In this document: piece after piece, positions 1-8,912 of the stretch
How the letters are laid out: each line of letters opens with the position of its first letter
Numbering within the stretch: position 1 is the stretch's first letter
NCBI GenBank assembly: GCA_038227045.1
Contig: JBBRQD010000078.1
Coordinates: forward strand, 1 to 26,834
DNA from: JANXLS01 sp038227045
Lineage (GTDB): Bacteria; Planctomycetota; SZUA-567; H5-PLA8
DNA length: 26,834 nucleotides
Direction of reading: 5' to 3'
The notes under the pieces: model-generated
What the model was told of the DNA's origin: nothing
Databases searched by the model: none
The model's input: the letters and a program-made list of their open reading frames with translations, nothing else
Program-made: the position numbers and the translations under genes

Positions 1-137
1 TTATCGCGCCGCGCCGGGCAAGTTGAACGAGGCGGTCGAGCAAAGGCGTATTGGGAAGATACGCCGTGCGAGACCAACGAAGTTCAACGCCGCCCGCCGC
101 AAGCGAGAATGATGCTTTAGAAATGCGCGGGTCAATA
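1..137. repeat. Truncated left-edge copy of a 165-bp palindromic element
   Basis: Positions 1-138 match 26697-26834 base for base except at 106 (a) versus 26802 (t). Only the 3' part of the element is present here: the first 28 bp of its outer arm lie beyond the window edge. The copy holds the central hairpin GGCGTAT/ATACGCC with a 7-nt loop and the outer arm at 109-137, and ends with CAATA. It lies 22 bp from the rlmN stop, on the downstream side of that gene. An open frame runs through it on the minus strand, but I treat that as a by-product of the repeat and not as a gene. That the window ends at a repeat on both sides suggests an assembly break at repeats. Confidence 0.85.
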
Positions 138-159
138 AGCATACGCGGAGCAATAGTTC

Positions 160-1245
160 TTACGCCTCTGCCGCCGCCACTCTTCTGCGCAATTGCCCAC
201 ATGCCGCATCGACTTTCTTGCCCTTCGAAAACCGGATTGTGGTGGGAATGTGCGCGCGGTCCAAAATGTCTCGAAAACGCTCCTGCGCGCTGATCGACGG
301 GCGCTGAAATCCGCTGTCCGCGACGGGATTGAAGGGAATCAGGTTGACTTTGCACGGATGCGTTTGCAGCAGAGCGACCAGTTCCCCGGCCTGCTCCGGC
401 TTGTCGTTGACCCCCGCCAGCAACACGTATTCGTATGTGATGATGCGGCGCGTTTTCTGCGAGTATTCTTCGACGGCGTCCATGATCTCGCGGATTGGAT
501 AACGCCGCGACGCCGGAATCAGCTTGACGCGCGTTTCTTCGTCGGGCGCGTGCAGCGAAACCGCCAGTTCGATCTGCCGCTTTTCGTCGGCGAGTTTTCG
601 AATTCCCGGGACGATGCCGACCGTCGAAATCGTGATCTTGCGCGCACCAATCCCCGCGCCTTTGGGCGGCGGATCGTTCAACAGCCTGACCGCCGCGAGC
701 ACTTCGTCGTAATTGTGCAGGGGTTCGCCCATGCCCATGAAGACGATATGCGACGACGCGTTGCCCGATTTCGTGCGCATGAGCAGGAACTGTTCGACGA
801 TTTCGTGCGCCTTCAAATGCCGGTCGAATCCGCTCAATCCCGTGGCGCAAAACACGCAGCCCATCGCGCAACCGACCTGGCTGGAGAGACACGACGTGGT
901 GCGGTCGGGCGTGCGGATCTGCACCGATTCGATTAGCGCGCCATCGGCCGCTTTCCAAAGCCATTTCGTGGCGTCGTCGCCTTCGCTGTCTCCAGCTTGT
1001 TCGAGTTCATACAGCGGCGCTTCCACTTTCAGTTTTTCGCGCAGCGCCTTGCTCAGATTCGTCACGCCTTCATAAGAATCCACGCCCCGGCGAAACACGA
1101 ACTCGCGCAATTGCGTTGCCCGAAAGGCCGGTTCCTTGTGTTTCTTGAAGAGCACAACGAGCTGATCTTCGGAGAGCGCCGTAACGGGGAGCGCGCGCTT
1201 CGCGGGCGAAGCTTTCGTGGCGGCTGAATTGTCGGGTGTGGCCAT
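160..1245 (-). CDS. rlmN: Dual-specificity RNA methyltransferase RlmN
   Basis: A radical-SAM enzyme that methylates C2 of adenosine 2503 in 23S rRNA and, in characterised homologues, A37 of some tRNAs. The radical-SAM cluster motif CAMGCVFC is visible; counted from the longer TTG start its cysteines are C137, C141 and C144, within a conserved SSQVGC context. The second catalytic cysteine sits near the C terminus in the AACGQL motif (C360 in the same numbering), as RlmN requires. The open frame can start at a TTG at 1278 (372 aa) or an ATG at 1245 (361 aa). I prefer the ATG, although neither has a convincing Shine-Dalgarno. The length is normal for the family. The gene stands alone, divergent from the GH57 gene. 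Its stop is followed after 22 bp by the palindromic element at the window edge. Cfr is the only close alternative, and the housekeeping context favours RlmN. Confidence 0.96.
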   Translation of the reverse strand: MATPDNSAATKASPAKRALPVTALSEDQLVVLFKKHKEPAFRATQLREFVFRRGVDSYEGVTNLSKALREKLKVEAPLYELEQAGDSEGDDATKWLWKAADGALIESVQIRTPDRTTSCLSSQVGCAMGCVFCATGLSGFDRHLKAHEIVEQFLLMRTKSGNASSHIVFMGMGEPLHNYDEVLAAVRLLNDPPPKGAGIGARKITISTVGIVPGIRKLADEKRQIELAVSLHAPDEETRVKLIPASRRYPIREIMDAVEEYSQKTRRIITYEYVLLAGVNDKPEQAGELVALLQTHPCKVNLIPFNPVADSGFQRPSISAQERFRDILDRAHIPTTIRFSKGKKVDAACGQLRRRVAAAEA

Positions 1246-1371
1246 CTGAAACTCATTTCGATTCGAGAGAAAATCCAAGCGTGAATTCTACCGCGCGAAT
1301 CTGCCTTTTGCCGCGCATTTCCGCCGCAATCCATTACAATCGGGCAGACCAGAAAAACCGGGGATCAAATA

Positions 1372-3531
1372 ATGCCAGGACGCGTTCGCTTCGTCTGCCT
1401 GCTCCATTCGCACCAACCCGTCGGAAATTTCGACCATGTCGTCGAAGAGGCGTACAACCTCAGCTATCTGCCGTATGTCGAAGCGTTCGAAAAGCACCCG
1501 CAAATTCCGCTCACGCACCATATATCCGGCTGTTTATTGGAATGGCTTGAGGCGCATCACCCGGAATATCTCGACCGCCTGGCCCGGCACGTCAAAGGCG
1601 AAGGCGGCTGCAAGAATTGGGAGATGATCGGCGGCGGATTCTACGAACCGATCATGCCGCTGCTTCCCACGCGCGACCGCATCGGCCAGATTCAGCTCAT
1701 GCAGGAATTCATCGAGAAGCGTTTCGGGACGAAGCCGCGCAGCTTCTGGCTTGCGGAGCGCGTTTGGGAACCGGCGCTGGTCAAGGATCTCGCCGATGCT
1801 GGCGTGCAGTACCTGACGCTCGACGATTCGCATTTCCGCGCCGCGGGGCTCGACGACCGGGAACTCACCGGCGGTTTCATCGCCGAAGACCAGGGGCGCA
1901 TTCTCACCGCGTATCCGGCGTCCGAAAAACTGCGCTACATGGTTCCGTTCGCCTCCGTCGAAGACGTGATCGAGTATCTGCGCGGACTGATACCGGCGGG
2001 CGGCGAGAGCGTTGTGTGTTATGCCGACGACGGCGAAAAATTCGGTGTGTGGCCGAACACATTCAAGCATGTGTACACGGACGGCTGGCTCGAAAAGTTT
2101 CTTGCCGCCCTCGAAATCGCTCAGAAGGAAGGCTGGCTGGTCTGTTCGACGCTACAAGAGGCTTACGACGAAATCGAGCCGGCCGGGCGGGTCTGTATTC
2201 CGGAGAACAGTTACCGCGAAATGACCGAATGGGCGCTGCCCGCGCATAAACTCGCGGTGTACGAAAACGCCATGCACGCGATCAAGGCCGACCCGGAATT
2301 GATGGCCAATCCGTACATTCAGGCCGTTCTGCCCATGGTGAAGGGTGGCAACTGGCGCGCGTTTAAAATCAAGTATGGCGAAGGCGGCCGGATGTACGCG
2401 AAGATGATGGAGGTCAGCGACAAGGTCGAAGCGCTGCCGCCCAATTCGATGCTGCGCGAAAAAGCGCTGACTCATCTGTACCGCGGCCAATGCAACTGCC
2501 CCTATTGGCACGGCGTCTTCGGAGGAATGTATCTGCCGCATCTGCGCAGCGCGGTATACAGCGAACTGATCAAGGCCGACACGCTGGCCGACGAAGTCCG
2601 CTCGCACAGCCCGCTGAACCGCGACGAACACGATTTCGATTTTGACGGCGAAGCCGAGTTCAAGCTCAGCAATGACCGCGTGGCGATATATCTACACCCT
2701 CGGCGCGGCGGACACCTTTATGAGTTCGATCTGCGCGGCGTCGCGTTCAACGCGGGCGACACCTTTTCGCGGCGCTTCGAGGCTTATCACGAAAAAGTCG
2801 CATCCGCCATGGTCGGCTCGAACGCGGAGGCCAGCATTCACGACAGGGTCGTCGCGAAAGAAGCCGGCCTGGAAAAATTGCTGCAATACGACTCCTATTT
2901 GCGCGAGAGCCTGGTCGATCACGTCAGTCTTTATCCGCTGACGCCGGCGATGCTGGTTTCGGGACATCCGCCGAGCGACATGGGCTTTCGGGTCGGGCGC
3001 TACGAAGCGCGGCCGGTGAATCTCTCGCGCGGCGGCGAAAAGGCGCTGGCGGTCGATCTGATCCGGCGCGGCCGCTTCAATGGCGCGGTGATTCAAGTCG
3101 CCAAGCGCGTGACGCTCGGCAACGAATCGAGTTTCAGCGCCGACTACGTGCTGGAACACTATGGCGGGCCCGACGTCAATGGATGGTTCGCGGTCGAAAT
3201 GAACTGGAATCTGCTGGCGGGCGACGCTCACGACCGCTATTTCTTCCATGAGAAATCCGACAACGCCGGGAAACTCGCCACGGAAGCCGACTTCGGCACG
3301 CTGAGTTTTGCCGGCATGAAAGACGAATGGATGAACGTCGCACTGACGCTGAGTTCGTCGATCCCCGCGCAGATAATGGTCGCGCCCGTGAAAACCGTTT
3401 CACAGTCCGAAGGCGGGTTCGAAGCGGTGTATCAAAGCTCATCGATACTGCTGCAATGGCCCATCCGTTTGGAAGAAGGCAAGAAGTTCGCGGTATCGTT
3501 AAAACAGGAGGCGGGCCGTGTCCGATCATGA
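1372..3531 (+). CDS. GH57 4-alpha-glucanotransferase / alpha-amylase
   Basis: A 719-residue member of glycoside hydrolase family 57, most like the 4-alpha-glucanotransferases and alpha-amylases that rearrange or cut alpha-1,4-glucans such as glycogen. The family motifs appear in order: HSHQP (12-16), GGGFYEP (87-93), WLAERVWEP (126-134) with the expected nucleophile E129, and YADDGEKFG (217-225) with the expected acid/base aspartate at D219 or D220. After about residue 400 the protein is beta-rich, as in the C-terminal sandwich domains (DUF1925/1926 type) of these enzymes. There is no signal peptide, so it is probably cytosolic. The ATG at 1372 fits the start of motif 1 and leaves about 126 bp of intergenic space to rlmN. 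Its stop (TGA) overlaps the start of the downstream sensor kinase by 14 bp, which points to co-transcription and translational coupling. The exact substrate preference cannot be read from the sequence. Confidence 0.93.
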   Translation: MPGRVRFVCLLHSHQPVGNFDHVVEEAYNLSYLPYVEAFEKHPQIPLTHHISGCLLEWLEAHHPEYLDRLARHVKGEGGCKNWEMIGGGFYEPIMPLLPTRDRIGQIQLMQEFIEKRFGTKPRSFWLAERVWEPALVKDLADAGVQYLTLDDSHFRAAGLDDRELTGGFIAEDQGRILTAYPASEKLRYMVPFASVEDVIEYLRGLIPAGGESVVCYADDGEKFGVWPNTFKHVYTDGWLEKFLAALEIAQKEGWLVCSTLQEAYDEIEPAGRVCIPENSYREMTEWALPAHKLAVYENAMHAIKADPELMANPYIQAVLPMVKGGNWRAFKIKYGEGGRMYAKMMEVSDKVEALPPNSMLREKALTHLYRGQCNCPYWHGVFGGMYLPHLRSAVYSELIKADTLADEVRSHSPLNRDEHDFDFDGEAEFKLSNDRVAIYLHPRRGGHLYEFDLRGVAFNAGDTFSRRFEAYHEKVASAMVGSNAEASIHDRVVAKEAGLEKLLQYDSYLRESLVDHVSLYPLTPAMLVSGHPPSDMGFRVGRYEARPVNLSRGGEKALAVDLIRRGRFNGAVIQVAKRVTLGNESSFSADYVLEHYGGPDVNGWFAVEMNWNLLAGDAHDRYFFHEKSDNAGKLATEADFGTLSFAGMKDEWMNVALTLSSSIPAQIMVAPVKTVSQSEGGFEAVYQSSSILLQWPIRLEEGKKFAVSLKQEAGRVRS
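3506..3511 (+). promoter_or_regulatory. Strong Shine-Dalgarno that fixes the GTG start of the sensor kinase
   Basis: AGGAGG lies inside the last codons of the GH57 gene, 6 bp upstream of a GTG at 3518. It is one of the clearest ribosome binding sites in the window. It supports a start overlapping the upstream stop by 14 bp over any later start. Confidence 0.8.
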
Positions 3532-6130
3532 TGTTCCACCACCTCCCCGGCTGCTGCTGCTCGAGAGCGACGACGAAGTAGCCGAAGCCGAATCCTCCGC
3601 CTTGATCGGCGACGGATTCGAAATCGTGCGCGTGCGCGACGGGCAGGACGCGCTGCGCGCGGTGGCGGACGGCAAATTCGACCTCGCGCTGGTCAACCTC
3701 GACAACCTGGGGCAAAGCGCATTGGATTTTTGCCGCACGTTGAAAGACAACCCGGCGCTGAGTTGGATGCCGGTGATGTTCTCCACGAAGACGGTCACAA
3801 AGGATACCGTCGGGAAAGTGTACGCGGCGGGGGCGGACGAATTCGTCGGCTGGCCCTGCCAGCCGCAGGAGATCACGATCCGCGCCAAGGCGCTGCTGCG
3901 CAAGGGCCAGGAGGAACGCTGGCTGGTCGACCGCGCGCGCAAACTCGCGGAGAAAATCGCGGAGCGTGACGACGAGTTGGACGACCTGCGCCGCTTCGCC
4001 CAGGACATCGTCAGTTCGTTGTCGTCCATTCTGCTGGTCGTCGATTCAAACCAGACGATCCTGTTCGCGAACGCGCCGTTCCTCAGTGCCGCGCACGCCG
4101 AACGGCGCAACGTCGTGGCCCACAAATTGTCCGAGCATTTCAATCTCAACGCCGCCGATGGCAATCCCGCCGGAGGTCTTTTGCGCGCGATTGAAATGGC
4201 GCTCACGAACGGACAGCCGTCGCGCCTGCGCAGGCTCAGCGGGCTGCTGCGCGCCCACCCGGAGCGCATGACCGACGTGACCGTCACGGCGATCGACTTC
4301 GGTGGAATGCGGCAGGTGCTGATGGTCGTCGAAGACGTAACGGAGCAGGCCATCGCCGAGGCCGAAGTGCTGCAGGAGCGCGCCAAGCTTCACGACGTCG
4401 TCAACGCGATGAACGCCGCGCTGTGCCTGATCGATCGCGACTGTAAGATTCACTGGCAGAATCGCACCTTCGGGCTGTGGTTCGGCGACGCGTTCGGGCA
4501 GCCGGGGTTGCAGGCCTTCCTCAACCAGATGAAAAACGATCCGGACTGGATCGAGCAGGCCTTTGGCCGAGGACAGGTGCTCCATAAAGATTGGGCCGTG
4601 TTCACTCCGCATGGGCAGCGCGTCCATTTTTCGAACATCATCGCGCGCATCAAATCGGTGGGCGGCGAGACGCAGCAGGCGCTGATCCTGACGCAGGACG
4701 ACACGGAGCAGGAAACGCGCGTCGAACAACTCTCGCTGCTGCGCGAACTGTCGCAGATTCTCCAAGGCACGCTCCAGGCCGAGCGCCTGTACCACGTCAT
4801 TCTGCTGTGTTGCACGACCGGGCACGCGCTGGGCTTCAACCGCGCTTTCCTGTTCACGCGCAACCGCGCGGCGGGAACGCTGGATGCGCAAATGGCCGTC
4901 GGCCCCGCCAACCGCGAAGACGCATTTCGCATCTGGTCGGAGCTGTCGTCGGCGGGCCGGAGCCTTCACGACCTGCTGCGCGACTTGACTCAGCTTCCGA
5001 AAAAAGAATCGATGCCGCTGTATCCGTTGATTCGCAATCTGCGTTACTCGCTCGACGATTCGTCCGAAATCATCGTCCGCACGGTGCTTGAAAAAAAGGA
5101 GCAGGTCGTCACCGACGCCCTGCACGACCCGCGCGTGTCGCCGCGCTTCCGCCAGAGTTTCGCATCGGCGGAATTCGTCTCGGTGCCGCTGATCGTCAAA
5201 GGCTCTGTCGTGGGCGTGATCCTGGCCGACAATCTGTACTCCGGCCGCGGCATCACCGACGACCATGTCAAACTGATGATGCTCTTCGCGTCCCAGGCTG
5301 CCCTGGCGATCGAGAACGCCGAAACGTATGCGGATTTGCAGAAGAGCCTGGAAGAGCTGCGACAGGCGCAGAACGCGCTGGTTCAGGGCGAAAAACTCGC
5401 CACCGTCGGAAAAATGGCCGCGCATGTGGCGCACGAAATACGCAATCCGCTCTCGACGATCGGCGGTTTCGCGCAGACGATTTTGCGCAAGCCGGACAAT
5501 ATCGAGCGCGTTAAAAAAAGCGCGGGCGTGATTGCCGAAGAGGCCATGCGGCTCGAAAATCTATTGAAGGGCGTGATGGATTTTTCGCGTCCGTCCGCGC
5601 CGGTGCTGAAGCAGGGCGACTTGAACGCCATCGCCGAAAAAGCATTCCGCACCCAATACGAATACCTGGCCGCGCGCGGCATCCAGGCCAATCTCGATCT
5701 GGACCGTTCGATTCCAGAAATTCAATTCGACGAAAATCAGGTGATGCAGATTTTGCACAACCTGATTCGCAATGCGGCCGAAAGCATGCAGTCGGGCGGC
5801 GCGCTGAATTTGCGGACGGGGCGCAACGACGACGGCGTACACCTGTCGATCTCGGACACCGGCACCGGCATTCCCGTCGAAATCCTGGAACGCCTTTTCG
5901 ATCCATTCTTCACGACCAAGCCCGATGGAACCGGGCTGGGGCTGGCGGTGAGCAAAAAAATCATCGAGGATCACGGCGGCAAAATAGACGTGCAAAGCTC
6001 AATTGGAAAAGGCACCACCTTCACGATTCATTTCGCCATGACGCCCCGTGCGTTGCGGCCGCGTCCCAGCGCCATGACCTCGGGACTCATGCCGGTTCCG
6101 CTGGGCGTCGTCCCGGTGAAAAAAAGCTAA
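3518..6130 (+). CDS. Soluble hybrid sensor histidine kinase (degenerate REC-PAS-PAS-GAF-HisKA-HATPase)
   Basis: An 870-residue two-component sensor kinase without membrane segments. In order I see a receiver domain (about 10-130), a coiled linker, two PAS domains (about 155-275 and 285-395), a GAF domain (about 405-605), a second coiled linker, a HisKA helix pair with phospho-acceptor H639 in AHVAHEIRNPL, and a HATPase domain (about 738-848) with N box NLIRNAAES, DTGTGIP and FDPFFTTKPDGTGLGL. The receiver looks inactive: the phospho-acceptor aspartate aligns with N60, the usual lysine with W112, and the acidic pair reads E16-S17. It may therefore serve as a protein-protein or dimerisation module. 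The GAF/PAS sensors suggest cytosolic ligand or redox sensing. The start overlaps the GH57 gene, so glucan metabolism may be the sensed process (inference). No partner response regulator lies in the window. Confidence 0.93.
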   Translation: MSDHDVPPPPRLLLLESDDEVAEAESSALIGDGFEIVRVRDGQDALRAVADGKFDLALVNLDNLGQSALDFCRTLKDNPALSWMPVMFSTKTVTKDTVGKVYAAGADEFVGWPCQPQEITIRAKALLRKGQEERWLVDRARKLAEKIAERDDELDDLRRFAQDIVSSLSSILLVVDSNQTILFANAPFLSAAHAERRNVVAHKLSEHFNLNAADGNPAGGLLRAIEMALTNGQPSRLRRLSGLLRAHPERMTDVTVTAIDFGGMRQVLMVVEDVTEQAIAEAEVLQERAKLHDVVNAMNAALCLIDRDCKIHWQNRTFGLWFGDAFGQPGLQAFLNQMKNDPDWIEQAFGRGQVLHKDWAVFTPHGQRVHFSNIIARIKSVGGETQQALILTQDDTEQETRVEQLSLLRELSQILQGTLQAERLYHVILLCCTTGHALGFNRAFLFTRNRAAGTLDAQMAVGPANREDAFRIWSELSSAGRSLHDLLRDLTQLPKKESMPLYPLIRNLRYSLDDSSEIIVRTVLEKKEQVVTDALHDPRVSPRFRQSFASAEFVSVPLIVKGSVVGVILADNLYSGRGITDDHVKLMMLFASQAALAIENAETYADLQKSLEELRQAQNALVQGEKLATVGKMAAHVAHEIRNPLSTIGGFAQTILRKPDNIERVKKSAGVIAEEAMRLENLLKGVMDFSRPSAPVLKQGDLNAIAEKAFRTQYEYLAARGIQANLDLDRSIPEIQFDENQVMQILHNLIRNAAESMQSGGALNLRTGRNDDGVHLSISDTGTGIPVEILERLFDPFFTTKPDGTGLGLAVSKKIIEDHGGKIDVQSSIGKGTTFTIHFAMTPRALRPRPSAMTSGLMPVPLGVVPVKKS

Positions 6131-6157
6131 AGTATTTAACGATTGAAAGTATCGTGA

Positions 6158-6260
6158 CTTCAGCGCCAACGGCGCGAACTATGATAGCCCAGGCTGGAGC
6201 CGGTACTCCGGCGCAGGCCTGGGTTACGGGTAACTGAAGCCTCCAAGCCCTGAAGGGGCG
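6158..6260. repeat. REP-like palindromic intergenic repeat
   Basis: The 162-bp gap between the kinase stop and the end of the secreted-protein gene (convergent) is filled by nested inverted repeats. An outer pair CTTCAG (6158-6163) / CTGAAG (6234-6239) encloses CCCAGGC (6188-6194) / GCCTGGG (6217-6223), which encloses GGAG/CTCC. A GCGCC-AAC-GGCGC hairpin (6163-6175) lies on the left, and GCCC-TGAA-GGGGC (6247-6259) on the right. This resembles the mobile REP/REPIN-type units of many bacterial genomes. Lying between two converging genes, it could also end transcription from both sides. Confidence 0.6.
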
Positions 6261-6292
6261 AGCTACATTCGACTGTGAAATGCACTGGACGA

Positions 6293-8827
6293 TTACCTCA
6301 GCGACCACTTTTTCTTCGTCACGTCGTTGCGCCCCAGCCGCAGAAAATCGCCGGCTTGTATCTTCGTTCCGCCGTCCAAATCCAAATCGAACGACACCGC
6401 CATATCCGCACGCGTCACCAGGTTGGTTGACAGCGCCATGCCCGAAGCGTCTTCGCCCTGGGCGGGGAGCGCTTTCAGTCCCAGAAAAAACAGGCCTGTT
6501 TTTTGATTGAACGAGAATTGCGTGATGCCGCTCTTGACATTCTTCGGCTTAAAACTGTAGATGGTGCCGGTCAGAATCAGCGAACCGACGGGAATGTCCT
6601 GGGAGTAGTTCCCGAACGTAATGCGCCAGATTCCAGTGGCGTCCTTGACCACCGCCGTGGCTCCCGGAAGCGTTAGATTTCCAAGCATTCCGAAATCGTG
6701 GATCATGGAGCCGGTTTTTCCATTCGTGAGCCGCTCGACCGCCGTGCCGTTGGTCATGACAAAAAATCCTTCGCCCGGCGCGCCCGCGATGGCAAGCTGG
6801 TAGTTGATCCTCCCCGATTTTCCCGCAGTGGCAGTATATTGCGCTTGAATCGTCTGCGTCGTCGACAAGCCCGCGAACGCAGCGGAAACCGGGATCGAGA
6901 CGGGCAGTTTCGACGCCGTCGTGTCGTCCACGCCCGTTCCGGCAAGCGCGGCGGCGAGGTTGTCGCCCGAACCGGTCAACACGAACCCGCCGGTCAAAGG
7001 CGTCAACTGAAACGTCAGAAAGGGAACGGTTCCGGTGACGGATGCGAAGGTGCCATCCACAAGCAGATTGAACGTATACGTATTCGTGCCGATCGCGAAC
7101 GTGCAGGTTTGTCCGGTCAAAAAAAGCGGTATGCGTGAAACGTCGAACTTTCCAGTGAGGCGAAACGCGTCGCCGCCGGTCTTTGTAAAATTCAACGTCG
7201 CGGCAAACGTATCCAGCAAAACCTGGTTGTTGATGCCGGGGCTTATCGGGCCGATCACTCCGCCGACTGTCTGAGCCGGCCCGCCACCGCCGCCTACATC
7301 GTTGCTCGCCACGTCGATGTGAAAAAACGAATTGTAATTCAACCCCGATTTCAAGACGGAAAACACAGCCAGGTACGATCCGGCGTTGACATACTTGTGC
7401 GTGGTGGACACGACAGCCGAGGTTGTTCCGTCGCCAAAATCCCACTGTCCCGAGTCGACAAGCCCCGTGGTGAAACCGCCGCCGAATGTGCATGTCAGTG
7501 GCGCCGCGCCGACCAGCGGCGCCACAGCCGCGCCGGGCCGAATGTACGGGCGGAGCAGATTGCCCGGCTGCGTTCCGTCGATCAGCGCACCGTAGACGTT
7601 GGTCTGCATCGGCGGAGCGATGGCAAGCCGGCGTCCGTCCATCCAGACCAGCAGGTATTGACTGCCAATCGCCGCTGCGACCGCGCCGTTCAAAATGCCA
7701 TTCGACGCCGTATCGACGATGACCATGTTGGGATCGTTGTCCGTGCCGTCGACGTTCACGCGCTTCATGAAAATGTGGTACGCAAAGTCGTTGACCTTGC
7801 TGTTGCGCGGAAAGATAAATTCGTTCGTGCCGTTGAAACAGGCGCGCGGAAAATTGTCCTCGTCCAACCCGGCTTTCCCCTGCCCCACCAGAGCCAGCGG
7901 TGCGGTGGAAAGCGCCGTGCGGCCATCGGGTTTCAGCCACGCGCGCGAGACGAAGCAATCGATCTGCGCGCTTTTTGACGCAAGAATCAGGTACTCCTGC
8001 GTGTCGAACAAGAACGCTCCGCCAATGGGCGCGCCCGCCCCCGTCGGCGAAAAATCGAGGGTAAACATGAACGTGCCACTGACCGGTCCCACGATGGAAT
8101 TGTTGGCGGCGATGCGCACCGCATACGTTGCATTGCGCGTCGCGCCGATGTCCTGATAGACGATCGCCGCTTCGCTTCCCGCTCCGGCTAGGAGCAATTC
8201 AAGCTGCTGCGACGCGTCGTGGCCGGCCAGTGGTGGAACGGAACTGATCGTTCCAGCGAAGCCGGCAAGCGTCACCCGCGTGTAAAAAATCTGCGTGCCG
8301 GTTCCGGAGAGCGGCGCATCCTGCCACGCCACCAGATAATCGCTTCCGGTGAAGACAACCTGCGGATTTACGTTGGCGGTATTTGCTGCGCCGGCAATGA
8401 AAAAATCAGCGCCGCCGACGACCGTGCCTTGCGGCGAAATCAACGCGCCGCGCACGCCCGTACCGTTGGGGCGGAGATCATGCCAGACCACGAAATAATG
8501 GGTGCCGTCAAACGCCACGCGCGTGCGCTGAACGGGGCCGATTTGAGGAATTCCCTGTGCGTCGGAAATCGCGAATTGCGCCGTCGCAATGCCCGTGGAA
8601 CTCACGAACGAACCGGAAATAGCCAGCGTATTGGGCGCGCCGGAGAGATCGCGCCACGCGACGAGATAATTCGTGGTGCCGGCCGCAATGGACAGGCTGT
8701 CGAGTGAAATGTTCGGGCCGATCTGAAAATCGGGATTCACAAGCGCCGCGCGCACCGCAGAAGCTGAAAATACAATCCATACCACCGCGGCACAGAGCCA
8801 GACACACCGTTTCGACAGACACATCAT
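6293..8827 (-). CDS. Large secreted protein with WxD-type repeats and a PKD domain
   Basis: About 844 residues from the ATG at 8827, which has GGAG 9 bp upstream; the open frame extends 5 codons further to a TTG at 8842. A signal peptide is clear: basic residues, then a hydrophobic stretch, ending SASAVRA before ALVNPD. The first half carries repeated segments YLVAWRD, YFVVWHD, YLVAWQD and YLLVWMD, which resemble blades of a beta-propeller. A PKD domain follows at about 430-515 (WDFGDGT, then HKYVNAGSY). The C-terminal third is beta-rich, low in charge, and contains no recognised catalytic motif. The protein is probably exported and may bind carbohydrate or protein at the cell surface. I cannot name its ligand. 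I saw no sorting signal such as LPxTG or PEP-CTERM at the C terminus. It starts 85 bp beyond the end of the cysteine-cluster gene and could be read with it. Confidence 0.85.
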   Translation of the reverse strand: MMCLSKRCVWLCAAVVWIVFSASAVRAALVNPDFQIGPNISLDSLSIAAGTTNYLVAWRDLSGAPNTLAISGSFVSSTGIATAQFAISDAQGIPQIGPVQRTRVAFDGTHYFVVWHDLRPNGTGVRGALISPQGTVVGGADFFIAGAANTANVNPQVVFTGSDYLVAWQDAPLSGTGTQIFYTRVTLAGFAGTISSVPPLAGHDASQQLELLLAGAGSEAAIVYQDIGATRNATYAVRIAANNSIVGPVSGTFMFTLDFSPTGAGAPIGGAFLFDTQEYLILASKSAQIDCFVSRAWLKPDGRTALSTAPLALVGQGKAGLDEDNFPRACFNGTNEFIFPRNSKVNDFAYHIFMKRVNVDGTDNDPNMVIVDTASNGILNGAVAAAIGSQYLLVWMDGRRLAIAPPMQTNVYGALIDGTQPGNLLRPYIRPGAAVAPLVGAAPLTCTFGGGFTTGLVDSGQWDFGDGTTSAVVSTTHKYVNAGSYLAVFSVLKSGLNYNSFFHIDVASNDVGGGGGPAQTVGGVIGPISPGINNQVLLDTFAATLNFTKTGGDAFRLTGKFDVSRIPLFLTGQTCTFAIGTNTYTFNLLVDGTFASVTGTVPFLTFQLTPLTGGFVLTGSGDNLAAALAGTGVDDTTASKLPVSIPVSAAFAGLSTTQTIQAQYTATAGKSGRINYQLAIAGAPGEGFFVMTNGTAVERLTNGKTGSMIHDFGMLGNLTLPGATAVVKDATGIWRITFGNYSQDIPVGSLILTGTIYSFKPKNVKSGITQFSFNQKTGLFFLGLKALPAQGEDASGMALSTNLVTRADMAVSFDLDLDGGTKIQAGDFLRLGRNDVTKKKWSLR

Positions 8828-8912
8828 GCAGCCATTCTCCAAAATGCTATGCCTTGTGATTCATGCGTAAAAGAGGCTTACTCCAGACGCGTTAAAATGC
8901 CGAATCTTGGCG

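Noticed and set aside
4046..5434. Long minus-strand open frame of 462 codons opposite the sensor kinase
   Set aside because: It is antisense to well-recognised PAS, GAF and HisKA domains, is rich in Arg, Gln and Val, and is typical of shadow frames in GC-rich DNA.
6549..7958. 469-codon minus-strand open frame inside the secreted-protein gene
   Set aside because: It is a shifted frame of the same strand. The main frame has the signal peptide and PKD domain; the shifted product is Arg/His-rich without structure.
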